A program made the translations under genes and the position numbers. Positions 54,883 through 63,627 of a stretch of DNA of 64,000 nt are shown here, in pieces. The notes beneath the pieces were generated by a model. That model was not told the DNA's origin, did no database searches, and was given only the letters and a program-made list of their open reading frames with translations. This DNA is from Petrimonas sp. IBARAKI (GTDB taxonomy: Bacteria > Bacteroidota > Bacteroidia > Bacteroidales > Dysgonomonadaceae): contig AP018040.2 of the NCBI GenBank assembly GCA_002356435.2, positions 2,542,001 through 2,606,000 on the forward strand, given 5' to 3'. The first letter of the stretch is position 1. Each line of letters begins with the position of its first letter.

Positions 54883-57800
54883 ATGGTAAAGATTTTATGT
54901 GGCCTCTCTCTCTTTCTATTACTTTTCACTTCGTGTAAACAGAATAATACCGAGACCATTCTCCAACAATCAAAATCCCTGGAATCCGGTTTTATTTCCC
55001 CACCCGACACGGTTCAAACCAGTGTTTACTGGTACTGGATCTCCGATAACATCTCCAGGGAAGGGGTTATTAAAGACCTCCATGCCATGAAAGAAGTGGG
55101 GATAAACAGGGCTTTTATTGGCAACATCGGACTCAATGACCTCCCTTCTGGAAACGTTAAAATGTTTACTGAAGAATGGTGGGAAATTATGCATTTGGCT
55201 TTAAAGACAGCCTCTGACTTAGGTATCGAAATAGGAATATTCAACTCCCCCGGGTGGAGCCAGTCGGGTGGGCCGTGGATAAAACCCGAAGAATCCATGC
55301 GGTATCTTACATCTTCCCAGTTAACGGTGGAAGGGCCTAAAAAATTATCGCAAAAAATTGATCCGCCTGCCGATTTTTTTCAGGATGTTAAAGTATTGGC
55401 ATACCGGATGCCCGGTAACGTTCAACCGGATGTAAACGACAAGAACGCGACGATAAGCTCAGTTCCTTCCCACCAACAGTTGTCGAGGATTGTTGACAAA
55501 AACGGAGCTACTTCCCTATCAATTTCTCCGGCAAGTGAATTTACTATTACGTTTGATACCGGGCAGCCTTTTACGGCAAGAAGCGTAACCGTTACATTGG
55601 CCGAAACACCGGCTTCCGTAGAAGCGGTCTTTCAGGCTAAGGACGACAGGGGGGAATACAGGATTGTTTCGGAATTCAGTGTCAACCGATCGAACATAAG
55701 CCTGAACGTGGGCTTCAAACCTTTCGCCCCAGTCGTGATTTCCATTCCGGCTACAACATCACAAAGCTTTAAACTGGTGCTTAAAAACATACGCAAGCCT
55801 TTGAACCTGGCCGAGGTGGAAATCAGCGGCCTGCCTAAGGTGGAAAGATACAGCGAAAAGACATTGGCCAAGATGCACCCTACCCCTCTGCCTTATTGGG
55901 ATGCTTATCTTTGGCGGGAACAACCCGAAGCGGATGACAGAAGCCTGGCAGTTCAAACAGACCAGGTAATCGATATTTCGGAATCTCTTTCTACAGATGG
56001 AACCCTAAACTGGGAGGTACCTGAAGGAAACTGGAGGATACTGCGGATGGGGATGACGACAACCCGTGTGACAAACAGCCCGGCTTCTCCTGAAGCGACC
56101 GGCCTGGAGGTGGACAAAATGAGCAAAAAGTGGGTAGCTGAACATTTCGACAGGTTTATAGGAGAAATCATAAGAAGGGTACCCGAACAGGACAGGAAAA
56201 CATTCAAAGTAGTAGTACAAGATAGTTACGAAACAGGAGGACAAAACTTTACCGATGGATTCCTCGATGAGTTCAGGGAGAGATACGGGTACAACCCTGT
56301 ACCTTTCCTACCCGTATTCGAAGGAGTGGTAGTAAACAGCCAACTCGAATCGGACAGGTTCCTGTGGGATATCAGGAGGATGATTGCAGACAAAGTGGCG
56401 TACGATTATGTGGGCGGATTAAGGGATGTCAGCCACAAGCACGGACTAAGAACATGGCTCGAGAACTACGGACACTGGGGATTTCCCGGGGAATTTCTGA
56501 TGTATGGAGGACAATCCGATGAGATCGGCGGTGAGTTCTGGAGCGAGGGAGAGTTGGGAGATATCGAAAACAGAGCCGCAACCTCGGCCGGACACATTTA
56601 CGGAAAAAACAAAATATCAGCCGAATCAAACACCTCGGGTGGGCCGGCTTATTCGCGTTATCCCGCCAAAATGAAACAACGGAACGACCGTTTCTTCGCC
56701 GAAGGGATCAACAGCACTCTGCTTCACGTCTATATCATGCAGCCCTATGAAGATAGGAATCCGGGTGTGAATGCCTGGTTCGGAAACGAATTCGACCGGA
56801 AAAATACATGGTTCTCTCAACTGGACGTGTATATACAATACCTGAAAAGAGTAAATTTCATGCTCCAGCAGGGTCTGAACGTTGCTGACGTAGCGTATTT
56901 TATTGGAGAAGATGCTCCTAAAATGACAGGGACCACCGATCCACCACTGCCCGTCGGATACCAGTTCGATTACATCAATGCCGAGGTAATTCTAAGGGAC
57001 ATAGAAGTAAAGGATGGCAAACTCACCTTACCGCACGGCACACAGTATAAAGTGCTGGTGTTGCCAAAACTCGAAACAATGAGGCCCGAGCTTCTCAAAA
57101 AAATTAAACAACTGGTACAGGATGGAGCCGTAGTTCACGGCCCCGCCCCTTCCCGCTCACCCAGCCTTCAGAATCAGCCGGAGGCTGACCGGGAAGTGAT
57201 GAGAACGGCTGCCGAGCTGTGGGCCGAAGTGGACGGGATAAAGGTGAAAGAAAGAACCTACGGAAAAGGACGGATCATGGATGGATTAACGTTGGAGGAG
57301 GTCTTTCGCAGCATCAACCAGATCCCCGACTGCAGACTGCCTGAGGATAATTCCATCCACTACGGACACAGGACAATGAAGGGAATAGACATTTATTTCC
57401 TTAGCAACCAGACCGATAAAGAAACAGTGATCCAGCCTGAATTCAGGGTTACCGGTAAACAACCAGAACTGTGGGAAACGAACAACGGTAACATCAGGCC
57501 TCTTCCTGCATTCAAAGCCAAAACAGAATCTACGGTTGTACCTCTGAAACTAGCTCCATACGAGAGTGTATTTATTGTATTTAGGAACAAAGCAGGAAAA
57601 AATGTAATGAACAATCTTGAAGAGAACTATCCGACACCGGAAATCATTGCTGATCTGAAAGGACCCTGGCGTGTCACCTTTGATCCCGCTTTCAGAGGGC
57701 CTGCCAGCCCACTAGTGTTTGATACTCTATACGACTGGACTACCTCCCGGAATGATTCTATAAAATACTATTCCGGAACAGCCACTTATTCTATTACATT

Positions 57801-58134
57801 CAAAGCTCCTGATAACAAAGGGAATAAGACCATTGAGTTAGACTTAGGTAGCCTGACCGCCATGGCCAAAGTGAAAATCAACGGTAATTATGCAGGGGGA
57901 GTATGGTCCTATCCCTACAAGCTGGATATCACCCAAGGGGTGAAACCGGGACAAAACGAACTGGAGATAGAAGTGGTAAACAACTGGATGAACCGACTGA
58001 TAGGTGACCAGCTACTTCCTGACCATAAGAGAGAAACATGGAGTTTTGTCAATCCTTACAATACAAAAAGTAAGTTACAGCCATCAGGTCTTTTTGGACC
58101 GGTAACAATTGAAACCGTTGAATATCATAATTAA
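54883..58134 (+). CDS. GH106-like alpha-L-rhamnosidase, lipoprotein
   Basis: At 1083 residues this is the longest enzyme here. Its lipoprotein signal ends F-T-S-C. The barrel opens V-Y-W-Y-W-I-S-D-N-I-S, then S-P-G-W-S-Q-S-G-G-P-W. Between about 205 and 320 lies a discoidin-like beta-sandwich (F-T-I-T-F-D-T-G-Q-P-F-T-A-R-S-V-T-V-T) that the other GH106-like proteins in the window lack. Later come V-Q-D-S-Y-E-T-G-G, S-A-E-S-N-T-S-G-G-P, G-I-N-S-T-L-L-H and the C-terminal Y-Y-S-G-T-A-T-Y and N-N-W-M-N-R-L-I-G-D. The following gene starts 10 bp after the stop. Confidence 0.83.
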   Translation: MVKILCGLSLFLLLFTSCKQNNTETILQQSKSLESGFISPPDTVQTSVYWYWISDNISREGVIKDLHAMKEVGINRAFIGNIGLNDLPSGNVKMFTEEWWEIMHLALKTASDLGIEIGIFNSPGWSQSGGPWIKPEESMRYLTSSQLTVEGPKKLSQKIDPPADFFQDVKVLAYRMPGNVQPDVNDKNATISSVPSHQQLSRIVDKNGATSLSISPASEFTITFDTGQPFTARSVTVTLAETPASVEAVFQAKDDRGEYRIVSEFSVNRSNISLNVGFKPFAPVVISIPATTSQSFKLVLKNIRKPLNLAEVEISGLPKVERYSEKTLAKMHPTPLPYWDAYLWREQPEADDRSLAVQTDQVIDISESLSTDGTLNWEVPEGNWRILRMGMTTTRVTNSPASPEATGLEVDKMSKKWVAEHFDRFIGEIIRRVPEQDRKTFKVVVQDSYETGGQNFTDGFLDEFRERYGYNPVPFLPVFEGVVVNSQLESDRFLWDIRRMIADKVAYDYVGGLRDVSHKHGLRTWLENYGHWGFPGEFLMYGGQSDEIGGEFWSEGELGDIENRAATSAGHIYGKNKISAESNTSGGPAYSRYPAKMKQRNDRFFAEGINSTLLHVYIMQPYEDRNPGVNAWFGNEFDRKNTWFSQLDVYIQYLKRVNFMLQQGLNVADVAYFIGEDAPKMTGTTDPPLPVGYQFDYINAEVILRDIEVKDGKLTLPHGTQYKVLVLPKLETMRPELLKKIKQLVQDGAVVHGPAPSRSPSLQNQPEADREVMRTAAELWAEVDGIKVKERTYGKGRIMDGLTLEEVFRSINQIPDCRLPEDNSIHYGHRTMKGIDIYFLSNQTDKETVIQPEFRVTGKQPELWETNNGNIRPLPAFKAKTESTVVPLKLAPYESVFIVFRNKAGKNVMNNLEENYPTPEIIADLKGPWRVTFDPAFRGPASPLVFDTLYDWTTSRNDSIKYYSGTATYSITFKAPDNKGNKTIELDLGSLTAMAKVKINGNYAGGVWSYPYKLDITQGVKPGQNELEIEVVNNWMNRLIGDQLLPDHKRETWSFVNPYNTKSKLQPSGLFGPVTIETVEYHN

Positions 58135-58144
58135 TATCACACAC

Positions 58145-60730
58145 ATGAAAATAGATAATTTGCAGATATTCAGGACATTATCTGGTTTTTTAACATTGAT
58201 ATTCGCATCACTGATTAATATCTTCGCACAAAATACCAACCCTGAGAACACTGCATTCCAAATCAATCAACACAATACCAAACTATCAGACGAATTGGTT
58301 GATTTGTTCATTTCCCCACCTGCGAATGCAAAGCCAAGAGTCATGTGGATGTGGATGGGTACAAGCATCAGCAAAGAAGGTATCACTCGCGACTTGGAAA
58401 CATTACATGAGGCTGGCTTTGGCGGGACAACCATGTTTAGTTTAACTGATGTAAATACGGTTTTCGCATATGATTTCGAAAACTCCTTTCAGAAAAACAT
58501 CGTTGCATGGACCGAACCGTGGTGGGAACTTGTCCGGTTCGCAGCCGAAGAATCAAAGAGACTGGGGATGGACTTTGGAATGAATAATTGCCCGGGCTAT
58601 GAGACAAGTGGAGGAAAATGGATTCCTGTTGAATATTCCATGCAGCAGATATGTTATTCGGAAACTGCAGCAGAGGGAGGAAAGCCCATCTCATTGTACA
58701 TCCCCAAACCCACGGTTGACCCGAGAGCGGTTATGCTTGGTCCGGTACACAACCCGGAAACCGGAAAATTGGAAAAGCCCGTTATCCCGGAACGTAACAC
58801 CTATTTCAAAGATATTGCTCTTTTAGCCATTCCTGACGATAATAAACCTGTTAGCCCGGATCAAATCATTGATCTGACAGACAAAATGAATGCCAACAAT
58901 ACGGTTGATTGCATGTTACCGGAAGGGAAATGGACAATATATCGATTTGGACACACTACCATGGGGGCATTAATTTATCCAGCTCAATGGAAAGCAGCTG
59001 GATTTGAATGCGATAAAATGAATCCAGATGCTGTTTCTTTTCATCTGGATCACATTATCAGTGAATCTAAGAAACATCTAAAAGATCTTGTTGGTAATAC
59101 CTTCTCGCATTTTCACTTCGACAGCTATGAAGCAGGAAACGCCAACTGGACACCCCGTATGAAAGAAGAATTTCATGCCAGAAGGGGATACGATCTCACG
59201 CCTTATCTATTGACTTTTGCTGACAAAATTTTTGTAGACAGTATCAAGACTAGACAATTCAAGCAAGATTTTAATGCCACAGTGAGAGACCTTCATGCAG
59301 ATGTCTATTTCTCTATCATTCAGAAAAAATTACACGAAGCCAATCTCATCTTCTCGAGTGAACCGTATGGAGGTCCCTGGAAAGAAGAAGATGTTTTGCC
59401 GAAGGTAGATCGTGTTATGACAGAATTTTGGACAACGAATAACCGATATACTCCCTACAAGGTTAAACCCACTATCGAAGCTGCCAGGAAGAGCGGACAA
59501 AATCTTATAGAAGCAGAAGCTTTTTCAGGCCAGCCATCCATGAGTATGTGGTCAGAGACACCTCACGGGCTCAAAGCAATTGGCGATGAGGCTTTTTGTG
59601 AGGGTATCAATCGATTCGTTCTTCACCGTTTTACGCAGCAACCCTATGCGGAGAAATACAAGCCCGGTGTCTCTATGGGACAATGGGGTACACATTTTGA
59701 CCATACTCAAACATGGTGGGAACACGGTAAAGCAATGTTTAAATATTGGCACCGCTGTCAGGCCATGTTACTCTACGGAAAGAACGTTGATGACCCCAAT
59801 GCTTTTAAAGTAGTCACAAATGAAAGCAATATATCACTGAAGTCAATCCAACGGAGCCACCAAACAATCCACTTCTTTTTTGTTGCCAATGTTTCACGGG
59901 AACAGGGAAATGTCATATGTTCGTTTCCTTATGCCGGTAATAAACCAGAACTATGGGATCCTGTCACAACCACTATTCGTGATTTACCAGCGTACACAAT
60001 TGAAGATGGAAGAATTCATATACCCCTCAATTTTTCACCATCACAGAGTTTTTTCATTGTATTCAGGACACCCCTGTCTCATAAATCTTCAACCCTTTCC
60101 CTTAAAAATTTCCCGAATCATAAGGTTGTGAAAGACATCTCACGTGATTGGTCGGTAACCTTTGACCATAGATGGGGTGGTCCGGAGAGACCAGTCCTCT
60201 TTTCAAGATTGGAAGATTGGACAGAAAATACTGATAAGAGGATTAAATATTATAGCGGTACAGCTACATACCACAAGTTATTCGATTGTGAAGAAACGCT
60301 TTTGGGAAAAGATATTTTCGTCGATTTAGGTCATGTCAAACACATTGCCCGTGTTCGTGTTAACGGCACAGATTTGGGAGTAGTCTGGTGTGATCCATGG
60401 ATGACAAAAATCCCTGCAGAAATATTAAAAAGGAACAATAACGAAATACTAATTGAAATTACGAATGTGTGGGCAAACCGGTTAATTGGAGATGAACAGG
60501 AACCTGAAGATATGGAATGGGGTATGGCTGACTTTGGTTACGGCAAGTTTCGTTACATGAAAAAGTTTCCGGATTGGTTTTTAAACAACCAACCAAGACC
60601 TTCAAAAGGAAGATATTGTTTCACAACTTATAATTATTTCACAAGAGAATCCCCATTAATACCATCAGGCCTGATTGGTCCGGTCCGTTTACTTTTAATT
60701 GATGCTTCTACAACTGTTCCATTAAGTTAA
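58145..60730 (+). CDS. GH106-like alpha-L-rhamnosidase, secreted
   Basis: I take the ATG at 58145 (861 residues) over the one at 58109, because the longer form overlaps the upstream gene by 26 bp and adds 12 residues ahead of the signal peptide (about 1-30, ending I-F-A-Q). The barrel opens R-V-M-W-M-W-M-G-T-S-I-S. N-N-C-P-G-Y-E-T-S-G-G-K-W, H-F-D-S-Y-E-A-G-N-A-N-W, I-E-A-E-A-F-S-G-Q-P and G-I-N-R-F-V-L-H-R-F-T-Q-Q-P-Y follow. The C-terminal sandwich carries Y-Y-S-G-T-A-T-Y and N-V-W-A-N-R-L-I-G-D. It lacks the middle segment found after the barrel in the longer copies. Confidence 0.83.
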   Translation: MKIDNLQIFRTLSGFLTLIFASLINIFAQNTNPENTAFQINQHNTKLSDELVDLFISPPANAKPRVMWMWMGTSISKEGITRDLETLHEAGFGGTTMFSLTDVNTVFAYDFENSFQKNIVAWTEPWWELVRFAAEESKRLGMDFGMNNCPGYETSGGKWIPVEYSMQQICYSETAAEGGKPISLYIPKPTVDPRAVMLGPVHNPETGKLEKPVIPERNTYFKDIALLAIPDDNKPVSPDQIIDLTDKMNANNTVDCMLPEGKWTIYRFGHTTMGALIYPAQWKAAGFECDKMNPDAVSFHLDHIISESKKHLKDLVGNTFSHFHFDSYEAGNANWTPRMKEEFHARRGYDLTPYLLTFADKIFVDSIKTRQFKQDFNATVRDLHADVYFSIIQKKLHEANLIFSSEPYGGPWKEEDVLPKVDRVMTEFWTTNNRYTPYKVKPTIEAARKSGQNLIEAEAFSGQPSMSMWSETPHGLKAIGDEAFCEGINRFVLHRFTQQPYAEKYKPGVSMGQWGTHFDHTQTWWEHGKAMFKYWHRCQAMLLYGKNVDDPNAFKVVTNESNISLKSIQRSHQTIHFFFVANVSREQGNVICSFPYAGNKPELWDPVTTTIRDLPAYTIEDGRIHIPLNFSPSQSFFIVFRTPLSHKSSTLSLKNFPNHKVVKDISRDWSVTFDHRWGGPERPVLFSRLEDWTENTDKRIKYYSGTATYHKLFDCEETLLGKDIFVDLGHVKHIARVRVNGTDLGVVWCDPWMTKIPAEILKRNNNEILIEITNVWANRLIGDEQEPEDMEWGMADFGYGKFRYMKKFPDWFLNNQPRPSKGRYCFTTYNYFTRESPLIPSGLIGPVRLLLIDASTTVPLS

Positions 60731-60750
60731 TTTAATGATAGTATAAGGAA

Positions 60751-61953
60751 ATGAGAACATTTAAATTTTCACTTAATCTCTTCCTGTTTTTGGTTGCTCT
60801 TCTTATCTCTTCGTGCACAAGCAACAACAGGAAAAACAACGGTCAGGAATCAGAATATATTCTGGCAGCCTTTTACTGGCCGGCATACCATTACGAACCG
60901 CGCGCTGAATTTCTGTTCCCCGATAAAAAAGGGGAATGGGAGATCATTTATAATGCTGTACCTAAAGAAGAAGGCCATCAACAACCGAAAGTCCCTTTAT
61001 GGGGATACCTGGACGAGGCAGATCCGGAGGATATGGGCAAAAAGATTGATGCCGCACTCGATTACGGAGTGAATACCTTTATTTTCGATTGGTACTGGTA
61101 CGAGAATAAACCTTTCCTGGAGGATGCCGTAAACAATGGATTTTTAAAAGCGAACAACAATCGGATGAACTTCTACTTAATGTGGGCCAATCACGATGCA
61201 ACAACATATTGGGACGTAGATAATCCCAATATAGATTCAGTTATCTGGGATGGAGAAGTGAACAGGGAACAATTTAACATTGTGGTGGACCGGGTCATTT
61301 CCCGCTATTTTAAAGAACCTTCCTATTTAAAGATAAACGATGAACCTGTCTTCTGCATTTACGAGTTAAATACACTCATCCATGGTTTAGGAGGGGCTGA
61401 AAAAACCAAAGAGGCGTTGGATTATTTCACCCGGAAAACGAAAGAGGCCGGATTTTCAGGACTGCATTTGCAAGCTGTTTTATGGGGAGCATTACCCTCA
61501 ACCCTTGTGGGGGTACCCGGAGACAGTATAGAGAGTCAGAACAAAGTACTGGAATTTTTCGGATTCAAAAGCTTAACAAACTATTGTTGGGCTCACCTGC
61601 AAAATCCTGACGGAGATTACGAAGTGTGGGGAGATGCATCCACCGGTATGTGGGATAAATTCAACAACGACTTTTCCATGACCTATTTCCCAAATGTAAC
61701 AATCAGCTGGGACGCCAATCCTCGTTTTCTTTTTAAAGCAGGATACATAGATAACTCCACACCTCAAAAGTTTGAGAAGTATCTGATTAAAGCAAAAAAG
61801 TTTGTCGACAACAACTCCATCGAACCCAAAATAATTACCTTAAACGCATGGAACGAATGGTCGGAAGGGAGTTACCTGGAACCGGACACTGTTTGGGAAT
61901 ACGGATATCTGGAAGCTGTAAAACATGTTTTCCCCGGAAATAATAACCAATGA
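60751..61953 (+). CDS. GH99-like / WbsX-domain lipoprotein
   Basis: The 400-residue lipoprotein (L-I-S-S-C) has a GH99-like barrel. It starts A-A-F-Y-W-P-A-Y-H-Y, then M-G-K-K-I-D-A-A-L-D-Y-G-V-N-T-F-I-F-D-W-Y-W-Y, Y-L-M-W-A-N-H-D, Y-L-K-I-N-D-E-P-V-F and the closing L-N-A-W-N-E-W-S-E-G-S-Y-L-E-P-D. WbsX relatives are best known as domains in cell-surface polysaccharide loci, while GH99 proper contains endo-acting alpha-mannosidases. Here the secreted form in a PUL argues for a glycosidase, possibly endo-acting. Its substrate is unknown. Gaps to neighbours are 20 and 13 bp. Confidence 0.78.
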   Translation: MRTFKFSLNLFLFLVALLISSCTSNNRKNNGQESEYILAAFYWPAYHYEPRAEFLFPDKKGEWEIIYNAVPKEEGHQQPKVPLWGYLDEADPEDMGKKIDAALDYGVNTFIFDWYWYENKPFLEDAVNNGFLKANNNRMNFYLMWANHDATTYWDVDNPNIDSVIWDGEVNREQFNIVVDRVISRYFKEPSYLKINDEPVFCIYELNTLIHGLGGAEKTKEALDYFTRKTKEAGFSGLHLQAVLWGALPSTLVGVPGDSIESQNKVLEFFGFKSLTNYCWAHLQNPDGDYEVWGDASTGMWDKFNNDFSMTYFPNVTISWDANPRFLFKAGYIDNSTPQKFEKYLIKAKKFVDNNSIEPKIITLNAWNEWSEGSYLEPDTVWEYGYLEAVKHVFPGNNNQ

Positions 61954-61966
61954 CCTAAAAGAAAGA

Positions 61967-63604
61967 ATGAGACCTATTTTAATCGTTTGTATTTTAACTA
62001 TTAGCTTGTTCAGTACCTATGCTCAGGAAGATTTCTATAAAGCGTACCGACAAGAATGGCTCCAAAAGGCTGAAGACAACAAACCCCAGCTAGTGATTAC
62101 TGAAAAGAAACCCGTCCGGGTAATCAACATTGTCCGCGATGAAAATTCTTTTCAACACTGGAAAATTGTTCCTCATTCAGCTATCGATTCATTTTACTCC
62201 ACCACATTCAAAAAAAATCAATCGACGATCCTCGATTTCAAGGAACATATAACCGGTTATTTTACGTTTTCTATTCGCCCTACCAACATAACCCCGGATG
62301 CTCCATTGCGGTTAAAATTCACATTCGGTGAAGTGCCATCGGAACTGGCAGTATCCTTTGAGCCATACACGGGTAGTTTAAGTAGAGCCTGGCTTCAGGA
62401 TGAAACCGTCACGGTTACTGCCTTGCCACAAACGATAACCATACCCCGGCGCCTCTCTTTCAGGTATGTTAAAATTGAACTGATCGCGTCACCTTCGTAT
62501 GATTTTTATGTATCGGATATAAAATGTAACGCCGGTACTTCAGTAACCTCTGTACCACAAGAACTGGCTCCCTCTACTGAAGAAATAATAAAAAAAATCG
62601 ATCAGACAGGGTTAGCCACTCTAAAAGAATGTATGCAAACGGTTTACGAGGACGGGCCCAAAAGAGACCAACGGTTATGGATAGGCGACCTGTATTTACA
62701 GGCGATGACCAATAATTATTCTTTCGGGCAACATGACCTGACAAAGCGTTGTCTGTATTTGTTAGCAGGCCTGAGCCACCGGAATGGCTACCTGCATCCC
62801 TGCATCTATGAAACACCGGAACCCCGTGGTGATGAACGGCTGTTCCTATTGGAATACGCCCTTCTCTTTAATGCAACCCTTAAAGATTACCTTCTGGCAA
62901 CCAACGACAAACAAACTGCTTTGGATTTATGGCCAGTAGCCAAAAAACAATTGGACATCATCTATCAATATGTAGACAAGGATGGATTGATGGATTTTGC
63001 CAGAGCAAACAGGGAATGGTGGATCTTTATTGACTGGCGTGAAGGATTACACAAAGAAGTGCCTTTACAGGGAGTGTCCATTTTTGCTTTACAAGAAACG
63101 TATAAGCTGGCACAACTGATCGGAAAGGAAGATGAAGTAAAAAATGTTCCTCCGTTGATAAAAAAAATGAAAAGCACGGCACGTAAAAAATTTTACGATA
63201 AGAAAACCGGTTTTTTTGCCGGCACAATCAACCATCAGGTTTCTTATGCGTCGCAGTTATGGATGATTTTAAGCGGTGTAGCAACTACAAAAGAAGCGCA
63301 AACTGCACTATTGAATCTCTCCCATGCCCGCGATGTAAGTTATCCGGGAACTCCCTATCTTTATCACTATTACATTCAATCGCTTATAAATAGCGGGTTA
63401 CACAGTCTTGCAAAACAAGAATTAAAAAAATATTGGGGCGGGATGCTAGAGAAGGGAGCTGATACCTTTTGGGAGGCCTATGATCCTAATGACGATTTTC
63501 TTTCCCCTTACAATTTTTTTCCGGTGAATAGCTATTGTCATGCCTGGAGCTGTACTCCGGTCTATTTCATCAGAAAATATCCGGAAATATTTCAGCTAAA
63601 ATAA
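61967..63604 (+). CDS. GH78-like protein with DGxKRD motif, secreted
   Basis: I take the ATG at 61967 (545 residues), which begins a clean signal peptide (M-R-P-I-L-I-V...T-Y-A-Q). The in-frame ATG at 61925 lies in the preceding gene and adds 14 charged residues. The barrel motif is E-D-G-P-K-R-D-Q-R-L-W-I-G-D (Asp229 to Asp234), as in the 53094 protein, and the late G-A-D-T-F-W-E-A-Y keeps the second Glu. C-H-A-W-S-C-T-P follows, close to the C-terminus, so this protein lacks the usual C-terminal beta-domain. It is the shortest GH78-like protein here; its activity is uncertain. Confidence 0.7.
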   Translation: MRPILIVCILTISLFSTYAQEDFYKAYRQEWLQKAEDNKPQLVITEKKPVRVINIVRDENSFQHWKIVPHSAIDSFYSTTFKKNQSTILDFKEHITGYFTFSIRPTNITPDAPLRLKFTFGEVPSELAVSFEPYTGSLSRAWLQDETVTVTALPQTITIPRRLSFRYVKIELIASPSYDFYVSDIKCNAGTSVTSVPQELAPSTEEIIKKIDQTGLATLKECMQTVYEDGPKRDQRLWIGDLYLQAMTNNYSFGQHDLTKRCLYLLAGLSHRNGYLHPCIYETPEPRGDERLFLLEYALLFNATLKDYLLATNDKQTALDLWPVAKKQLDIIYQYVDKDGLMDFARANREWWIFIDWREGLHKEVPLQGVSIFALQETYKLAQLIGKEDEVKNVPPLIKKMKSTARKKFYDKKTGFFAGTINHQVSYASQLWMILSGVATTKEAQTALLNLSHARDVSYPGTPYLYHYYIQSLINSGLHSLAKQELKKYWGGMLEKGADTFWEAYDPNDDFLSPYNFFPVNSYCHAWSCTPVYFIRKYPEIFQLK

Positions 63605-63627
63605 ATCTACACACCAACAATAATTTT

